From NCBI RefSeq assembly GCF_001747095.1, contig NZ_MDGP01000001.1:975001-1039000 (forward strand): a stretch of 64,000 bases of DNA, written 5' to 3'. The notes under the pieces are model-generated. The model was not told the DNA's origin, searched no databases, and saw only the letters and a program-made list of their open reading frames with translations. Below, one piece after another: positions 1 to 8,798 of the stretch; position 1 is the first letter of the stretch, and each line of letters starts with the position of its first letter. A program made the position numbers and the translations under genes. This DNA comes from Roseivirga sp. 4D4 (GTDB taxonomy: Bacteria > Bacteroidota > Bacteroidia > Cytophagales > Cyclobacteriaceae).

Positions 1-93
1 GTTTGCTGTTATGTTAAATGGATTTCCTAACATCAATCCACCACCGAAAAGGGCAGAGGTCTTGATGAAATCTCGTCTACTAGATTCTTTCAT
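1..93 (-). CDS. Tat-exported protein, N-terminal fragment (runs off the window)
   Basis: Reading the minus strand from an ATG at 93 gives 31 codons with no stop before the window edge. The peptide begins with a twin-arginine signal: SRRDFIK, then a small, Gly-rich hydrophobic stretch (TSALFGGGLMLG). A good Shine-Dalgarno, GAGGAG, lies just upstream of the ATG. The gene follows the ApbE gene by 41 bp on the same strand, so it is probably the third gene of that operon. Tat export implies a protein folded with its cofactor in the cytoplasm. Molybdopterin hydroxylase large subunits and Gfo/Idh-type oxidoreductases of Bacteroidota often start this way, but the fragment is too short to choose a family. 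Confidence 0.6.
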   Translation of the reverse strand, partial: MKESSRRDFIKTSALFGGGLMLGNPFNITAN

Positions 94-134
94 ACTCCTC
101 AGAATTAAGTTTTAGGCCTTAGGTTTATTAAAAC

Positions 135-1028
135 CTAATATATGTGATTTTTTGAAAGGAATTGAAGATTTCCATCCTTTGAATAAGCCACCCAGATAAT
201 TTTGTCGCTTTCGGCCAAGATTTTTCTAATCTCTTCCTCCGCAGTTAAAAAGAGAGCGGTCGAAAATGCATCAGAATAGGCAGCTGATGGACAAGCGACC
301 CAGAGTCTGTGATAACTATTGGATATTTGATTGCTTCCTGTTCTAGGATCGAAAATGTGATTGCCCTGATAAAAAGTACCCGAAGCGCTCACGACCACAT
401 TGCTAAGCTCTAACTCCATTTTGTCCTGGCTACTGGCAATGCTATACTGCCATGAGTCTTTGAATTCAGTATTGTTGCTCACTAAGAGAGTGCTATCTCC
501 GGCACTCAGCGTGAATGTGTCAATACCCAAATGCGTAAGCTTCAGTTTTACCTTGTCAAGTGCATAACCTTTTCCAATGCCTCCAAGGTCAAATTGAACA
601 CCTTCCTTTACGCAATAAGCCATTGGCTTGTCAGGATCTATGAAGATTCCTGCAGCTAGCTTTTCCTCCTGAACATTTGCCAGGGCTTTGGTCATCTCAA
701 ACTCATTCAGTATGCCCTGCTTCGATGCTCTGAAGATATCCATGTGCCTCGCAACGCCAATATCAAAGGCTCCTTTCGTCATTTGACTTATCTCTATAGC
801 CATTTTCATCACTTCCCAAGTCTCAAAATCGATCGGAAGTTGTTCATTTGCCTTCATGCGATTGATGCGTGAGATATCACTATCGGGTATAAACCTGCTG
901 AGTTGAAGCTCTAATTGATCGATAAGTTGAAATACCTGTAGGGAGGCATTTTCAGCATCCTCCTTAGACTCACCTTCAATGGTTAGTGTAAACTGCGTTG
1001 CCATCGCATCGTGCTCGAAGTGTTCCAT
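135..1028 (-). CDS. apbE: ApbE-family FAD:protein FMN transferase
   Basis: ApbE proteins transfer FMN from FAD to a Thr or Ser of target flavoproteins such as NqrB/NqrC or FMN-binding periplasmic proteins. Family landmarks are present: FDIGV near residue 98, the FAD-binding block DLGGIGKGYALDKV near 150, the AGDS segment near 180, and the SASGTFYQ...HIFDPRTG block that carries the metal and flavin site. The ATG at 1028 is preferred over an upstream TTG and gives 297 residues. No signal peptide or lipobox is visible, unlike most ApbE proteins, which are periplasmic lipoproteins; this copy may act in the cytoplasm. It starts 8 bp after the stop of the AI-2E permease gene and precedes a Tat-exported protein that could be its client (inference). 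Confidence 0.9.
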   Translation of the reverse strand: MEHFEHDAMATQFTLTIEGESKEDAENASLQVFQLIDQLELQLSRFIPDSDISRINRMKANEQLPIDFETWEVMKMAIEISQMTKGAFDIGVARHMDIFRASKQGILNEFEMTKALANVQEEKLAAGIFIDPDKPMAYCVKEGVQFDLGGIGKGYALDKVKLKLTHLGIDTFTLSAGDSTLLVSNNTEFKDSWQYSIASSQDKMELELSNVVVSASGTFYQGNHIFDPRTGSNQISNSYHRLWVACPSAAYSDAFSTALFLTAEEEIRKILAESDKIIWVAYSKDGNLQFLSKNHIY

Positions 1029-1036
1029 GGCCAATT

Positions 1037-2119
1037 CTATTGGTTTTCTTTCCCGAGCCTACTACGCCCCATAAGTTTGACCAGTAAGTCTGCATCGGGT
1101 ATTTGTGCTAGTATCACACGAGCCATAACAATTAGCGGAACAGAAAGTAGCATTCCAGAAATGCCCCAAATGTAGCCCCAGATAATAAGGCCAAGAATAA
1201 CCGTTACTGTATTTAATGCTACTGAGGTACCCATAAGGTAAGGCTCGATCACATTGCCCCAAACGAATTGTGTTGCAATCAATAGGGCTATGAAAAGGAC
1301 AAAAGATCCGCTGCTATCAATTTGAATAAGTCCAAGAAGTACCGGGGGAATCGTGGCAGCAATGGAACCCACTGTGGGGATAAAGTTGAGCAGGAAAGCT
1401 AAGAAACCCCAAAACAAAGCGAAGTCAATACCAAAGATCCAGCTAAGCACCCCAAAGAAGAGCCCTGTGCAAAAGCTAGTGAAGAATTTGACTTTCATAT
1501 AACTGACAATTGACGCTTTCACCTCTGTGAATGAATTTAAGAGCCGTTCTTTGCCTTGCTGATCATCTCCTTCCAGATAGTTGATGTACATTTCGTATTT
1601 GACAATACTGCCTAGTACAGCCACCAGGTAAACAGCAGAGAGAATAAAGTTGAAGGTAAATGTGCCTAATTGCCCTGCTACTACGCCAGATGTATTAAGG
1701 ATGAAGTCTTTTGAGATGATCCTATTCAGGGCTGCAGTAAATCCATCAGCTTCTAGTTCCTTCACACCAGGAATAAACTCTAGTTGGCTAAGAATTACCT
1801 CAAATCTGGCTTCAACCTGGGCTAGTAGTTTCGTTTTCTCATCAAGGATTTGGGAACCAGTGTCATAGATTACCAGGCCGATCAAGAACATAAAACCCAA
1901 TGTAAGTACGGTGATCATGGTAATGCTTACGGTGTAAGGCCATTTCTTTTTTTCTAAATATTCAATGATGGGGGAAAGTAGAATCCCTATGAACAAGGCA
2001 AAGGCTAGAGGAATAAGTAATCCGGACAGTGTTTTGATCAGCACGATCAACAAGATCGCAGCAAAAAGCATCAGAATATTTTTAATGGTCCGGACATCTG
2101 AATTTATTCCTTGCGCCAT
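1037..2119 (-). CDS. AI-2E family transporter (PerM-type membrane protein)
   Basis: This 360-residue integral membrane protein has the AI-2E transporter (UPF0118) layout: two N-terminal membrane segments from about residue 14, a third near residues 60-85, a long amphipathic region (about 90-195), then a C-terminal bundle with the family's typical Gly/Pro-rich segments such as LNFIPTVGSIAATIPP near residue 240. Characterised relatives include TqsA (autoinducer-2 export) and Na+/H+ antiporters, so the substrate cannot be read from sequence. It is the first gene of a minus-strand run with apbE and the Tat protein. Its upstream region faces accA, and both promoters must lie within 2120-2257. Confidence 0.85.
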   Translation of the reverse strand: MAQGINSDVRTIKNILMLFAAILLIVLIKTLSGLLIPLAFALFIGILLSPIIEYLEKKKWPYTVSITMITVLTLGFMFLIGLVIYDTGSQILDEKTKLLAQVEARFEVILSQLEFIPGVKELEADGFTAALNRIISKDFILNTSGVVAGQLGTFTFNFILSAVYLVAVLGSIVKYEMYINYLEGDDQQGKERLLNSFTEVKASIVSYMKVKFFTSFCTGLFFGVLSWIFGIDFALFWGFLAFLLNFIPTVGSIAATIPPVLLGLIQIDSSGSFVLFIALLIATQFVWGNVIEPYLMGTSVALNTVTVILGLIIWGYIWGISGMLLSVPLIVMARVILAQIPDADLLVKLMGRSRLGKENQ

Positions 2120-2257
2120 AAAAAGTTCGCTTTTGGGTTTTGGAGTTACTTAAAGGCTGAAAATAACCAAAAAAAGATGCATTGGCATTTATGTCAAAAA
2201 ATTAAGTGCGAAAGCAGTTTAATATTTAGTTTTGTAGCTTGATCAATCAACTACTTG

Positions 2258-3205
2258 ATGTCATTGGAATTTGAACAACCCATTACTGAGCTCGAAGGCA
2301 AACTAGCAGAGATGAAACAATTGGCAGAAAGCAGCCAGGTAGACGTTTCTGAAGCTGTCGCTTCGCTCGAAAAGAAAATACAAGGCCTAAAAGAGGATAC
2401 CTACAAGAATTTGACACGTTGGCAAAGAGTCCAGCTGTCAAGACACCCAGACCGGCCATATACACTCGATTACCTTTATAATATCACAGATGACTTTGTA
2501 GAAATACATGGTGATCGTACCGTTAAAGATGACAAAGCCATGGTAGGTGGTTTTGGAACCATTGACGGACAAACAGTAATGTTTGTTGGCCAACAGAAAG
2601 GTAGAAATACCAAGCAGCGCCAAATGCGCAACTTCGGTATGGCGAACCCCGAGGGCTATCGTAAAGCCTTGAGATTATTCAAAATGGCTGAGAAATTCGG
2701 TAAGCCGATCGTTACCCTAATTGATACTCCTGGTGCCTATCCTGGCTTTGAGGCTGAAGAAAGAGGCCAAGGTGAGGCTATCGCTCGAAACATTCAGGAA
2801 ATGTTTATGCTAAAAGTACCTGTAATCTGCATCATCATTGGTGAGGGAGCTTCAGGTGGAGCATTAGGTATTGCTATCGGGGATAAAGTGTTGATGCTCG
2901 AGAATACATGGTATTCGGTAATTTCGCCAGAGTCTTGCTCATCCATTCTATGGAGAAGTTGGGATTTTAAAGAGCAAGCGGCAGAAGCCTTGAAGCTTAC
3001 AGCTGAAGACATGAAGAGCTTCGGTTTAGTGGATGGCATTATAGAGGAGCCGTTAGGAGGAGCTCACAGAGATACGGACTGGATGTACAAAAACCTCAAA
3101 AAGCGCATCAAGTCAGAGTTAAAGGATCTCATGTCCAAAACTAGTGAGGAGAGAATCAATACTCGAATTGAAAAATTCTCCAATATGGGAGAGGTAGTAG
3201 AATAG
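2258..3205 (+). CDS. accA: Acetyl-CoA carboxylase carboxyltransferase subunit alpha
   Basis: AccA forms the alpha2beta2 carboxyltransferase with AccD and makes malonyl-CoA from carboxybiotin and acetyl-CoA, the first committed step of fatty acid synthesis in the cytoplasm. The 315-residue protein matches the usual length. It shows the N-terminal coiled region, [11 protein letters not shown] near residue 60, PGAYPG near 165 and the crotonase-fold oxyanion region [12 protein letters not shown] near 200. The ATG at 2258 is chosen over a TTG one codon earlier. A strong intrinsic terminator follows, so accA appears to be a single-gene transcript. Confidence 0.97.
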   Translation: MSLEFEQPITELEGKLAEMKQLAESSQVDVSEAVASLEKKIQGLKEDTYKNLTRWQRVQLSRHPDRPYTLDYLYNITDDFVEIHGDRTVKDDKAMVGGFGTIDGQTVMFVGQQKGRNTKQRQMRNFGMANPEGYRKALRLFKMAEKFGKPIVTLIDTPGAYPGFEAEERGQGEAIARNIQEMFMLKVPVICIIIGEGASGGALGIAIGDKVLMLENTWYSVISPESCSSILWRSWDFKEQAAEALKLTAEDMKSFGLVDGIIEEPLGGAHRDTDWMYKNLKKRIKSELKDLMSKTSEERINTRIEKFSNMGEVVE

Positions 3206-3224
3206 CCGTTAAAAACATCAATTG

Positions 3225-3260
3225 AAGACCACATCGCTTTGCTTTGTGGTCTTTTTGTTT
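3225..3260 (+). terminator. Rho-independent terminator of accA
   Basis: The arms 3225-3233 and 3245-3253 are perfectly complementary over 9 bp (AAGACCACA / TGTGGTCTT) with an 11-nt loop. A T-rich tract (TTTGTTTTT) follows. The hairpin lies 20 bp after the accA stop codon. Confidence 0.9.
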
Positions 3261-3290
3261 TTAACTAATTTCAGTCACAACCTTGTCAGT

Positions 3291-3959
3291 ATGGCCAAAC
3301 AAAAAATATCCTGGGGACTGCACCTTATAGAACTTATTGTAGTCATCATCGGAATCAGCATTGCCTTTGCTTTGGAAGGCTGGTCTGAGTCGAATAAAAG
3401 GAACGAACTTGAGGAGAGCTATCTTGCCTCCATTGAAGTGGATATTGACAAGGACATTAATGACCTTCAAAAAATCGTGGACTCGACCACTGTCATCCTT
3501 GGATATGTTTCAGAAGTCTTTCAGTTTTACTATCAAAAGGCACCAGTTGAATACTATAAAAGACATCATGTGACCAGCAGTTATTTGGCTACCTATTTCT
3601 ATCCTCAGAATGGCACCTACCTGTCTTTGATGAATTCCGGTGATATCAACGTGATAAAAGATTTTGAACTGAAAGCAGCCTTATCAGATCTTTACAATGT
3701 AAAGTATAAAGAACTGGAAAGAATGGATCAGGTAATTAAGAACTTGGCGGATAATAGAATACAGTCCTACATGATTGACAATATTCATTTTTCAGCAAGA
3801 AGGGACGGGATTGAAGACAATACACCGTTAACAACCAATAAGGCATTTAACCTTCTAGGGAGCTTTTATAACCTCTTAAGTAGTAGGCAGCAAGAATATC
3901 AAGCCATGATTACAAGGTGTAAAGAGTTGAAAGTAATGATTGGCAACCTTAAAAACTGA
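3291..3959 (+). CDS. DUF6090-like membrane-anchored protein, copy 1
   Basis: This 222-residue protein has a single N-terminal membrane anchor (LIELIVVIIGISIAFALEGW, residues 11-30) followed by a helical, charged domain. The EIxxVxIGIxIAxxLxxW anchor followed by a polar, coiled region resembles the DUF6090 family common in Bacteroidota; function is unknown. The ATG at 3291 is preferred, because the frame runs upstream without interruption into the accA terminator and a TTG there is an unlikely start. Its stop overlaps the next start by one base (TGATG), so the two paralogues are translationally coupled. Confidence 0.75.
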   Translation: MAKQKISWGLHLIELIVVIIGISIAFALEGWSESNKRNELEESYLASIEVDIDKDINDLQKIVDSTTVILGYVSEVFQFYYQKAPVEYYKRHHVTSSYLATYFYPQNGTYLSLMNSGDINVIKDFELKAALSDLYNVKYKELERMDQVIKNLADNRIQSYMIDNIHFSARRDGIEDNTPLTTNKAFNLLGSFYNLLSSRQQEYQAMITRCKELKVMIGNLKN

Positions 3960-4621
3960 TGAAAGGAAGAAGAGTCACTTTTGGGGCAATTTTGTTAGAG
4001 ATCATCATCGTGATTATTGGTATCTCCATTGCTTTTGGCCTGAGTAATTGGGGCGAAAGAAGGAAGGAGGTGCGAATGGGAGATGAGTTCGTAAGAACTA
4101 TGATCAATGATCTCAAATCAGACAGTGCCGCTTTTGTCTATCAAATTGCCAATGTGCAGGAAAATATCTCTAACGTGGAGTCCTTTATGGACATGTGCCG
4201 AAGAAAGGACTTTCGAGAGGACTCTGTGCGATGGTATGTAGGGAATTTCATGAACAAGAATAATTGGCTCATCAATAGCAATACATATGAAATACTGAAG
4301 AGTGGGGGAAAGCTTGATATCATCACTGACTTTGAATTAAGAAGTGATATCAGTTTTTTCTACCGTATCAGAACTTATCAAACAGATGTGATTCTTGAAC
4401 AAAATTTAGCCTTTGAACAGAATCAGATGAATCCTTACCTAACTAAGCACTCTGACTATTTTATCAGTGATATTCCGGATAACGGTTTTGTAAGAGATAT
4501 AGAGTTTCAGAACCTACTGGGGCGATGGCGAGATTTAAAGGAAGGAAAACTCAGTATCTATGAGAATACACTTGAAGATATCAAAGCACTAATCCCTAAA
4601 TTAGAGGCCTACTTAGAATAG
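3959..4621 (+). CDS. DUF6090-like membrane-anchored protein, copy 2
   Basis: This 220-residue paralogue of the preceding gene has the same anchor (LLEIIIVIIGISIAFGLSNW, residues 12-31) followed directly by basic residues (GERRKE), which suggests the long C-terminal part lies in the cytoplasm. Both copies share a segment of type TYxxLxxSGxxxxIxDFELRxxISxxY in mid-protein, so they derive from tandem duplication. No catalytic motif is visible. The MBL hydrolase gene begins 9 bp downstream with an AGGAGG ribosome-binding site, so the run 3291-6258 is probably one operon. Confidence 0.75.
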   Translation: MKGRRVTFGAILLEIIIVIIGISIAFGLSNWGERRKEVRMGDEFVRTMINDLKSDSAAFVYQIANVQENISNVESFMDMCRRKDFREDSVRWYVGNFMNKNNWLINSNTYEILKSGGKLDIITDFELRSDISFFYRIRTYQTDVILEQNLAFEQNQMNPYLTKHSDYFISDIPDNGFVRDIEFQNLLGRWRDLKEGKLSIYENTLEDIKALIPKLEAYLE

Positions 4622-4630
4622 GAGGCAAGC

Positions 4631-5479
4631 ATGAATCTTCACATAATAAACACCGGCAACTTCAAACTCGATGGAGGCGCCATGTTCGGTGTTGTACCTA
4701 AGTCACTTTGGCAACGAACCAACCCTGCTGATGAAAAAAACATGTGCACCTGGTCTATGCGTTGTCTTTTGATTGAAGATGGGGATAGACTCACTCTAAT
4801 TGACAACGGTATTGGTAACAAGCAAGACGCTAAGTTCTTTAGCTATTACTATTTACATGGTGATGCATCATTAGATAGATCTTTGCATAAAGCTGGTTTT
4901 GACCGGACTGATGTGACTGATATGTTCCTGACTCACCTTCATTTCGATCATTGCGGTGGAGGCGTTGATTATGTAGGCGATAATAAAGAGCGATTAGAAC
5001 TACACTTTCCCAATGCGAAGTATTGGTCTAATCAGGACCATTGGAAGTGGGCGACTGAGCCAAATGCCAGAGAGAGGGCATCTTTTCTCAAAGAGAATAT
5101 CTTACCGATGCAAGATAGTGGTCAGTTAGAGTTTGTTGACCTTCAGGGTGCTTCTCCATTTAGTCAGTTTGATATTCATACCGTTGACGGTCACACCGAT
5201 AAACAGATGTTGCCCAAAATCAAGTATAAAGACCAGACCATTGTATTTATGGCAGACTTACTGCCATCAGTGGGACACATTCCTTTGCCTTATGTAATGG
5301 GTTACGACACAAGACCCTTGATCACATTGCAAGAAAAGAAGGCATTTTTGGAAGAAGCTGCCGATAATGAATATGTTCTTTTTTTAGAACATGATGCCGT
5401 CAATGAGTGTTGTACGGTCAAAAGAACGGAAAGAGGTGTCAAACTAGATCGAACCTTCCCTTTAAAAGAGATTTTGTAG
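4631..5479 (+). CDS. MBL-fold metallohydrolase
   Basis: This 282-residue metallo-beta-lactamase-fold protein has the metal-binding signature HLHFDH near residue 102. A later metal ligand lies in the GHTDK segment near 192, an Asp in MADLLPSVGH near 213, and the final His in LEHDA near 256. This pattern resembles the lactonase/hydrolase subgroup (YtnP-like) rather than class B beta-lactamases. No signal peptide is present, so it is cytoplasmic. The substrate is unknown. A strong AGGAGG site lies 5 bases before the ATG, and the patatin gene starts 2 bp after its stop. Confidence 0.85.
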   Translation: MNLHIINTGNFKLDGGAMFGVVPKSLWQRTNPADEKNMCTWSMRCLLIEDGDRLTLIDNGIGNKQDAKFFSYYYLHGDASLDRSLHKAGFDRTDVTDMFLTHLHFDHCGGGVDYVGDNKERLELHFPNAKYWSNQDHWKWATEPNARERASFLKENILPMQDSGQLEFVDLQGASPFSQFDIHTVDGHTDKQMLPKIKYKDQTIVFMADLLPSVGHIPLPYVMGYDTRPLITLQEKKAFLEEAADNEYVLFLEHDAVNECCTVKRTERGVKLDRTFPLKEIL

Positions 5480-5481
5480 AA

Positions 5482-6258
5482 ATGAAAGTAGGCTTAGCAT
5501 TATCAGGTGGAGGAGCGAGAGGCTTTGCTCACTTTGGAGTTTTAAAGGCTTTGGAAGAATTGGGTGTAGAGGTTCATGCCATTTCCGGGACCAGTGCTGG
5601 CTCTATTGTTGGAGCCTTTCACGCATTTGGTTTTGAAGTAGAAGTAGCAAAACACCTAGTCTCAAAGACAAACCTCTTTAAGGTTGTTTGGCCCGCCTTT
5701 AGTTGGAAGGGAGTCTTCAGTATGAGTAGAAGTGAGGAGATCTTCAAAAAACACTTTCCGAAAGACGACTTTTCTGCTACTAAAATCCCATTGCAAATCG
5801 TTGCAACCAATTTGAATACCGGACGTCCAGAGGTTTTTAAGGAGGGTTCCCTTATTAAACCAATGATGGCTTCTTGCTGTATTCCATTCATATTCGACCC
5901 AGTAAGAATAGGGAAGAGCGTATTTGTCGATGGAGGTCTCGTTAACAATTTGCCTACAGAAACCTTAAGGGACGAATGTGATGTGGTTATTGGTGTGAAC
6001 GTCTCACCTGTTTTGAAAGAGGATACCCTCAGCGGCACCAAAAAAATGATTGAGCGGATTTCTATGGTTAGCATCAACGCTAATGTAACTGAGAGTAAGT
6101 CTAAATGTGATTTGGTCATTGAACCAAAGTCCCTTAGGGAGTATGGTACATTTGACATCAAAAGTGCAGATAGCATATATGACATTGGCTATCAAGCCAC
6201 CCACCATATCTTTGAGACCGAACAACAGCTTGAAGTAATTCAAAAACTCTTAGTGTAA
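5482..6258 (+). CDS. Patatin-like phospholipase (RssA-type)
   Basis: This 258-residue protein has the complete patatin hydrolase signature: the oxyanion loop SGGGARG at residues 8-14, the nucleophile motif GTSAGS near 39 (Ser in GxSxG) and the catalytic Asp in DGGLVNN near 153. It would hydrolyse acyl esters of phospholipids or neutral lipids. Length and layout match bacterial YchK/RssA proteins, and no export signal is visible. The ATG at 5482 is chosen because the conserved fold begins there. It is probably the last gene of the operon starting at 3291. Confidence 0.9.
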   Translation: MKVGLALSGGGARGFAHFGVLKALEELGVEVHAISGTSAGSIVGAFHAFGFEVEVAKHLVSKTNLFKVVWPAFSWKGVFSMSRSEEIFKKHFPKDDFSATKIPLQIVATNLNTGRPEVFKEGSLIKPMMASCCIPFIFDPVRIGKSVFVDGGLVNNLPTETLRDECDVVIGVNVSPVLKEDTLSGTKKMIERISMVSINANVTESKSKCDLVIEPKSLREYGTFDIKSADSIYDIGYQATHHIFETEQQLEVIQKLLV

Positions 6259-6280
6259 TGAAGCTCACCCCGTGTGAGTC

Positions 6281-6296
6281 TGGCACCAGGATTGAA
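6281..6296 (+). promoter_or_regulatory. Candidate sigma-54 (-24/-12) promoter for the TonB receptor operon
   Basis: TGGCACC-N4-TTGAA at 6281-6296 matches the sigma-54 consensus TGGCACG-N4-TTGCW with the required 12-base spacing between the GG at 6282 and the G at 6294. The predicted start is near 6307, which would leave a leader of about 140 nt before the receptor ATG. It lacks the paired dyads seen upstream of the permease promoters. Confidence 0.4.
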
Positions 6297-6444
6297 AAAA
6301 AATCGATTTGAGGTCAACCTTTTGCAATTAGAATCGACTAATAAAGAGAATTATTTTAGAAACCGATACGTGTAGTTTCTGTCAGCTACGTCAAACAACA
6401 AAGGTCGCCAGCGAGTGCTGGCAAAACTCAATCAAAAACACGCT

Positions 6445-8796
6445 ATGCGAACACTACTTTTTACAGTATGTGCCTTGTTATTTTTTAATGTGGTCAGGGC
6501 ACAAGATAAATTCACATTGAACGGATATGTGCGGGATGCCAAGTCCGGAGAAGAGCTCATTGGAGTCACCATTTTAATAGAACAAACAGGTGGCGGGGCA
6601 AATACAAATCCATATGGATTCTATTCATTGACACTTCCAGAAGGAGAGTACACTATTCAATTTAGGTATGTAGGCTTTGAAACTAAGGTTGAAAAGATTC
6701 AGCTCAATAAGGATCTGTCTCTGAACATCAACTTGGAAGAGGAAACAGTTGAGCTCAGCGAAGTTGTAGTGACAGCTGAGCGTCAGGATGTCAATGTCAC
6801 CGGAATCCAGATGAGTAAGAATGAAATAGATATTCAGCAGCTTAAAAAGCTGCCCGCTCTATTTGGTGAACCTGATATCATTAAGACCATTCAAATGTTA
6901 CCGGGGGTAGTTTCTGCAGGGGAAGGAACATCGAGTTTCTTTGTCCGAGGAGGAAGTGCAGACCAAAACCTAATTTTAATCGATGAGGCCCCAGTTTATG
7001 ACCCTTCGCATTTGTTTGGGCTATTTTCGGTCTTTAACGCGGATGTGATCAAGGATTCGGAATTGTATAAAGGGGGTATTCCTTCAAGGTTTGGCGGAAG
7101 GCTCTCGTCCATATTGGAAGTAAGAACCAAGGATGGTAACAACAAGGAGTTAAAGGGAGAGGCAGGTATTGGCCTTCTGGCCAGCAGTGTGATGCTAGAG
7201 GGCCCAATAAAAAAGGATGAGAGTTCTTTTATCATCTCTGCCAGAAGGTCTTACGTGGACCTTTTTTTAAGACTGGCCGATCAAAAGAACCTCGTTTACT
7301 TTTATGATATCAATGCAAAAGTTAACTGGCGCGCTAACAATAAGAATAGGTTCTTTCTGGCGCTTTATACAGGGCGAGATGACTTTAACTTCGATGGTAA
7401 CTTTGGCTTCGATTGGGGTAATAGAACAGCAACTTTCCGCTGGAATCATCTCTTTAACGATAAGCTGTTTTCAAATACTTCTTTAATCGCCAGTTCTTTT
7501 GACTATGGACTCGGTTCCCAAGAGCAGTCGGATGGCTTTCAATGGGATTCTAATCTTGAAGAGTACAGCTTTAAGCAAGATTTGAATTACTTTTTTAACC
7601 CTAGTTTAACGATGGACTTTGGTTATCATGTGACCTATAGAAAGTTTGCGCCAGGTAAAATTGTTCCGAGTGAGGAGTCGATTTTCAAAACTGTTGAGCT
7701 CCAGAATGAATTTGCTTTAGATCATGCTTTGTATGCAAGTCTACAACATCAAATTAGTGACAAACTTACATTTGAATATGGTGCCAGGCTTTCAGTATTT
7801 CAAAACATTGGAGAGAACACGGTATATACTTACCTGGATAAGCTCGATAATACAAATCCAATTAGGATAGATTCAACACAATATGGAAGCTTCGAGAATA
7901 TAAAGACCTATGTCAATTTTGAACCGCGTTTTTCAGCACGATATATATTGAATAACGAGAGTAGTCTGAAAGCGAGCTATAACAGAATGGTCCAGAATAC
8001 GCATTTGATTTCAAGTGGTACCGTACCATTGCCTTTTAATACCTGGGCGCCAAGTTCTACTTATTTGAAACCTCAGATTGCCGATCAATTTGCCTTAGGG
8101 TATTTCAGAAACTTCGATGACAATCGATTTGAGTTTTCAATGGAAGCTTTCTACAAGGACATCAGCAATGTGACAGACTTTGCAGATAATGCTCGCATCT
8201 TCTTTAATCAGGATTTGTCTACAGAATTCAGACAAGGAAAGTCTGAAGCATATGGCTTAGAACTAATGTTACAGAAGAAGAAAGGAGACTTATCAGGTTT
8301 TATAGCCTACACACTGTCTCGAGTAGATAGGACGGTGCCCGGTGTGAATCAGGGTAGGTCCTTTTTGGCCAACTACGATAGACGTCACAACCTCAATATT
8401 GTGGGTACCTATGATCATAATGATAAATGGACCTTTGGTGGAAGCTTTACCTATGGAACAGGTCGCCCTATAACGCTACCATCCGGTTCTTATGAATTTG
8501 GAGATGGGCAAGTTGCGGATATTATTACCGAGAGAAACGGATTCAGGCTACAGGATTTCCACAGAGTAGACCTTAGTGCCACTTTGGTTCCCAGAAAAAA
8601 TCGAGACAAGAAGTATGAGACTTCATGGGTATTCTCGCTCTATAATGTTTATAGCAGAAAGAATCCTTTTTCAATCTACACCCGAGTGAGACTAGATGAT
8701 GATGACAATGTAATCGGTGACGGCACAGAGAAAGAGGCCCGTCTCATTTACCTATTCCCAATTTTACCTTCAGTAACCTTCAATATCAATTTTTAG
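6445..8796 (+). CDS. TonB-dependent outer-membrane receptor with carboxypeptidase-like N-terminal domain
   Basis: The protein has about 783 residues. A signal peptide ends at VVRAQ (about residue 20). It is followed by a carboxypeptidase-regulatory-like beta-sandwich (NGYVRDAKSGEELIGVTI to about 110), a TonB plug domain (KTIQMLPGVVSAGEGTSSFFVRGG near 145-170, IDEAPVYDPSHLFG) and a beta barrel ending in a strand with terminal Phe (FNINF), the normal outer-membrane insertion signal. The ATG at 6445 is chosen because it places the signal peptide correctly; the frame is open further upstream. The next gene, a DUF4249 lipoprotein, begins 2 bp after the stop. That pairing is frequent in Bacteroidota and suggests a receptor with a surface partner; the ligand is unknown. 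Confidence 0.92.
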   Translation: MRTLLFTVCALLFFNVVRAQDKFTLNGYVRDAKSGEELIGVTILIEQTGGGANTNPYGFYSLTLPEGEYTIQFRYVGFETKVEKIQLNKDLSLNINLEEETVELSEVVVTAERQDVNVTGIQMSKNEIDIQQLKKLPALFGEPDIIKTIQMLPGVVSAGEGTSSFFVRGGSADQNLILIDEAPVYDPSHLFGLFSVFNADVIKDSELYKGGIPSRFGGRLSSILEVRTKDGNNKELKGEAGIGLLASSVMLEGPIKKDESSFIISARRSYVDLFLRLADQKNLVYFYDINAKVNWRANNKNRFFLALYTGRDDFNFDGNFGFDWGNRTATFRWNHLFNDKLFSNTSLIASSFDYGLGSQEQSDGFQWDSNLEEYSFKQDLNYFFNPSLTMDFGYHVTYRKFAPGKIVPSEESIFKTVELQNEFALDHALYASLQHQISDKLTFEYGARLSVFQNIGENTVYTYLDKLDNTNPIRIDSTQYGSFENIKTYVNFEPRFSARYILNNESSLKASYNRMVQNTHLISSGTVPLPFNTWAPSSTYLKPQIADQFALGYFRNFDDNRFEFSMEAFYKDISNVTDFADNARIFFNQDLSTEFRQGKSEAYGLELMLQKKKGDLSGFIAYTLSRVDRTVPGVNQGRSFLANYDRRHNLNIVGTYDHNDKWTFGGSFTYGTGRPITLPSGSYEFGDGQVADIITERNGFRLQDFHRVDLSATLVPRKNRDKKYETSWVFSLYNVYSRKNPFSIYTRVRLDDDDNVIGDGTEKEARLIYLFPILPSVTFNINF

Positions 8797-8798
8797 TC

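Noticed and set aside
3222..3290. Upstream extension of the first DUF6090-like gene from a TTG at 3222
   Set aside because: The extension is the accA terminator hairpin read as codons; the ATG at 3291 fits the family start.
5619..6185. 188-codon minus-strand open frame inside the patatin gene
   Set aside because: Antisense shadow of a well-conserved gene; no signal for translation and no recognisable domain.
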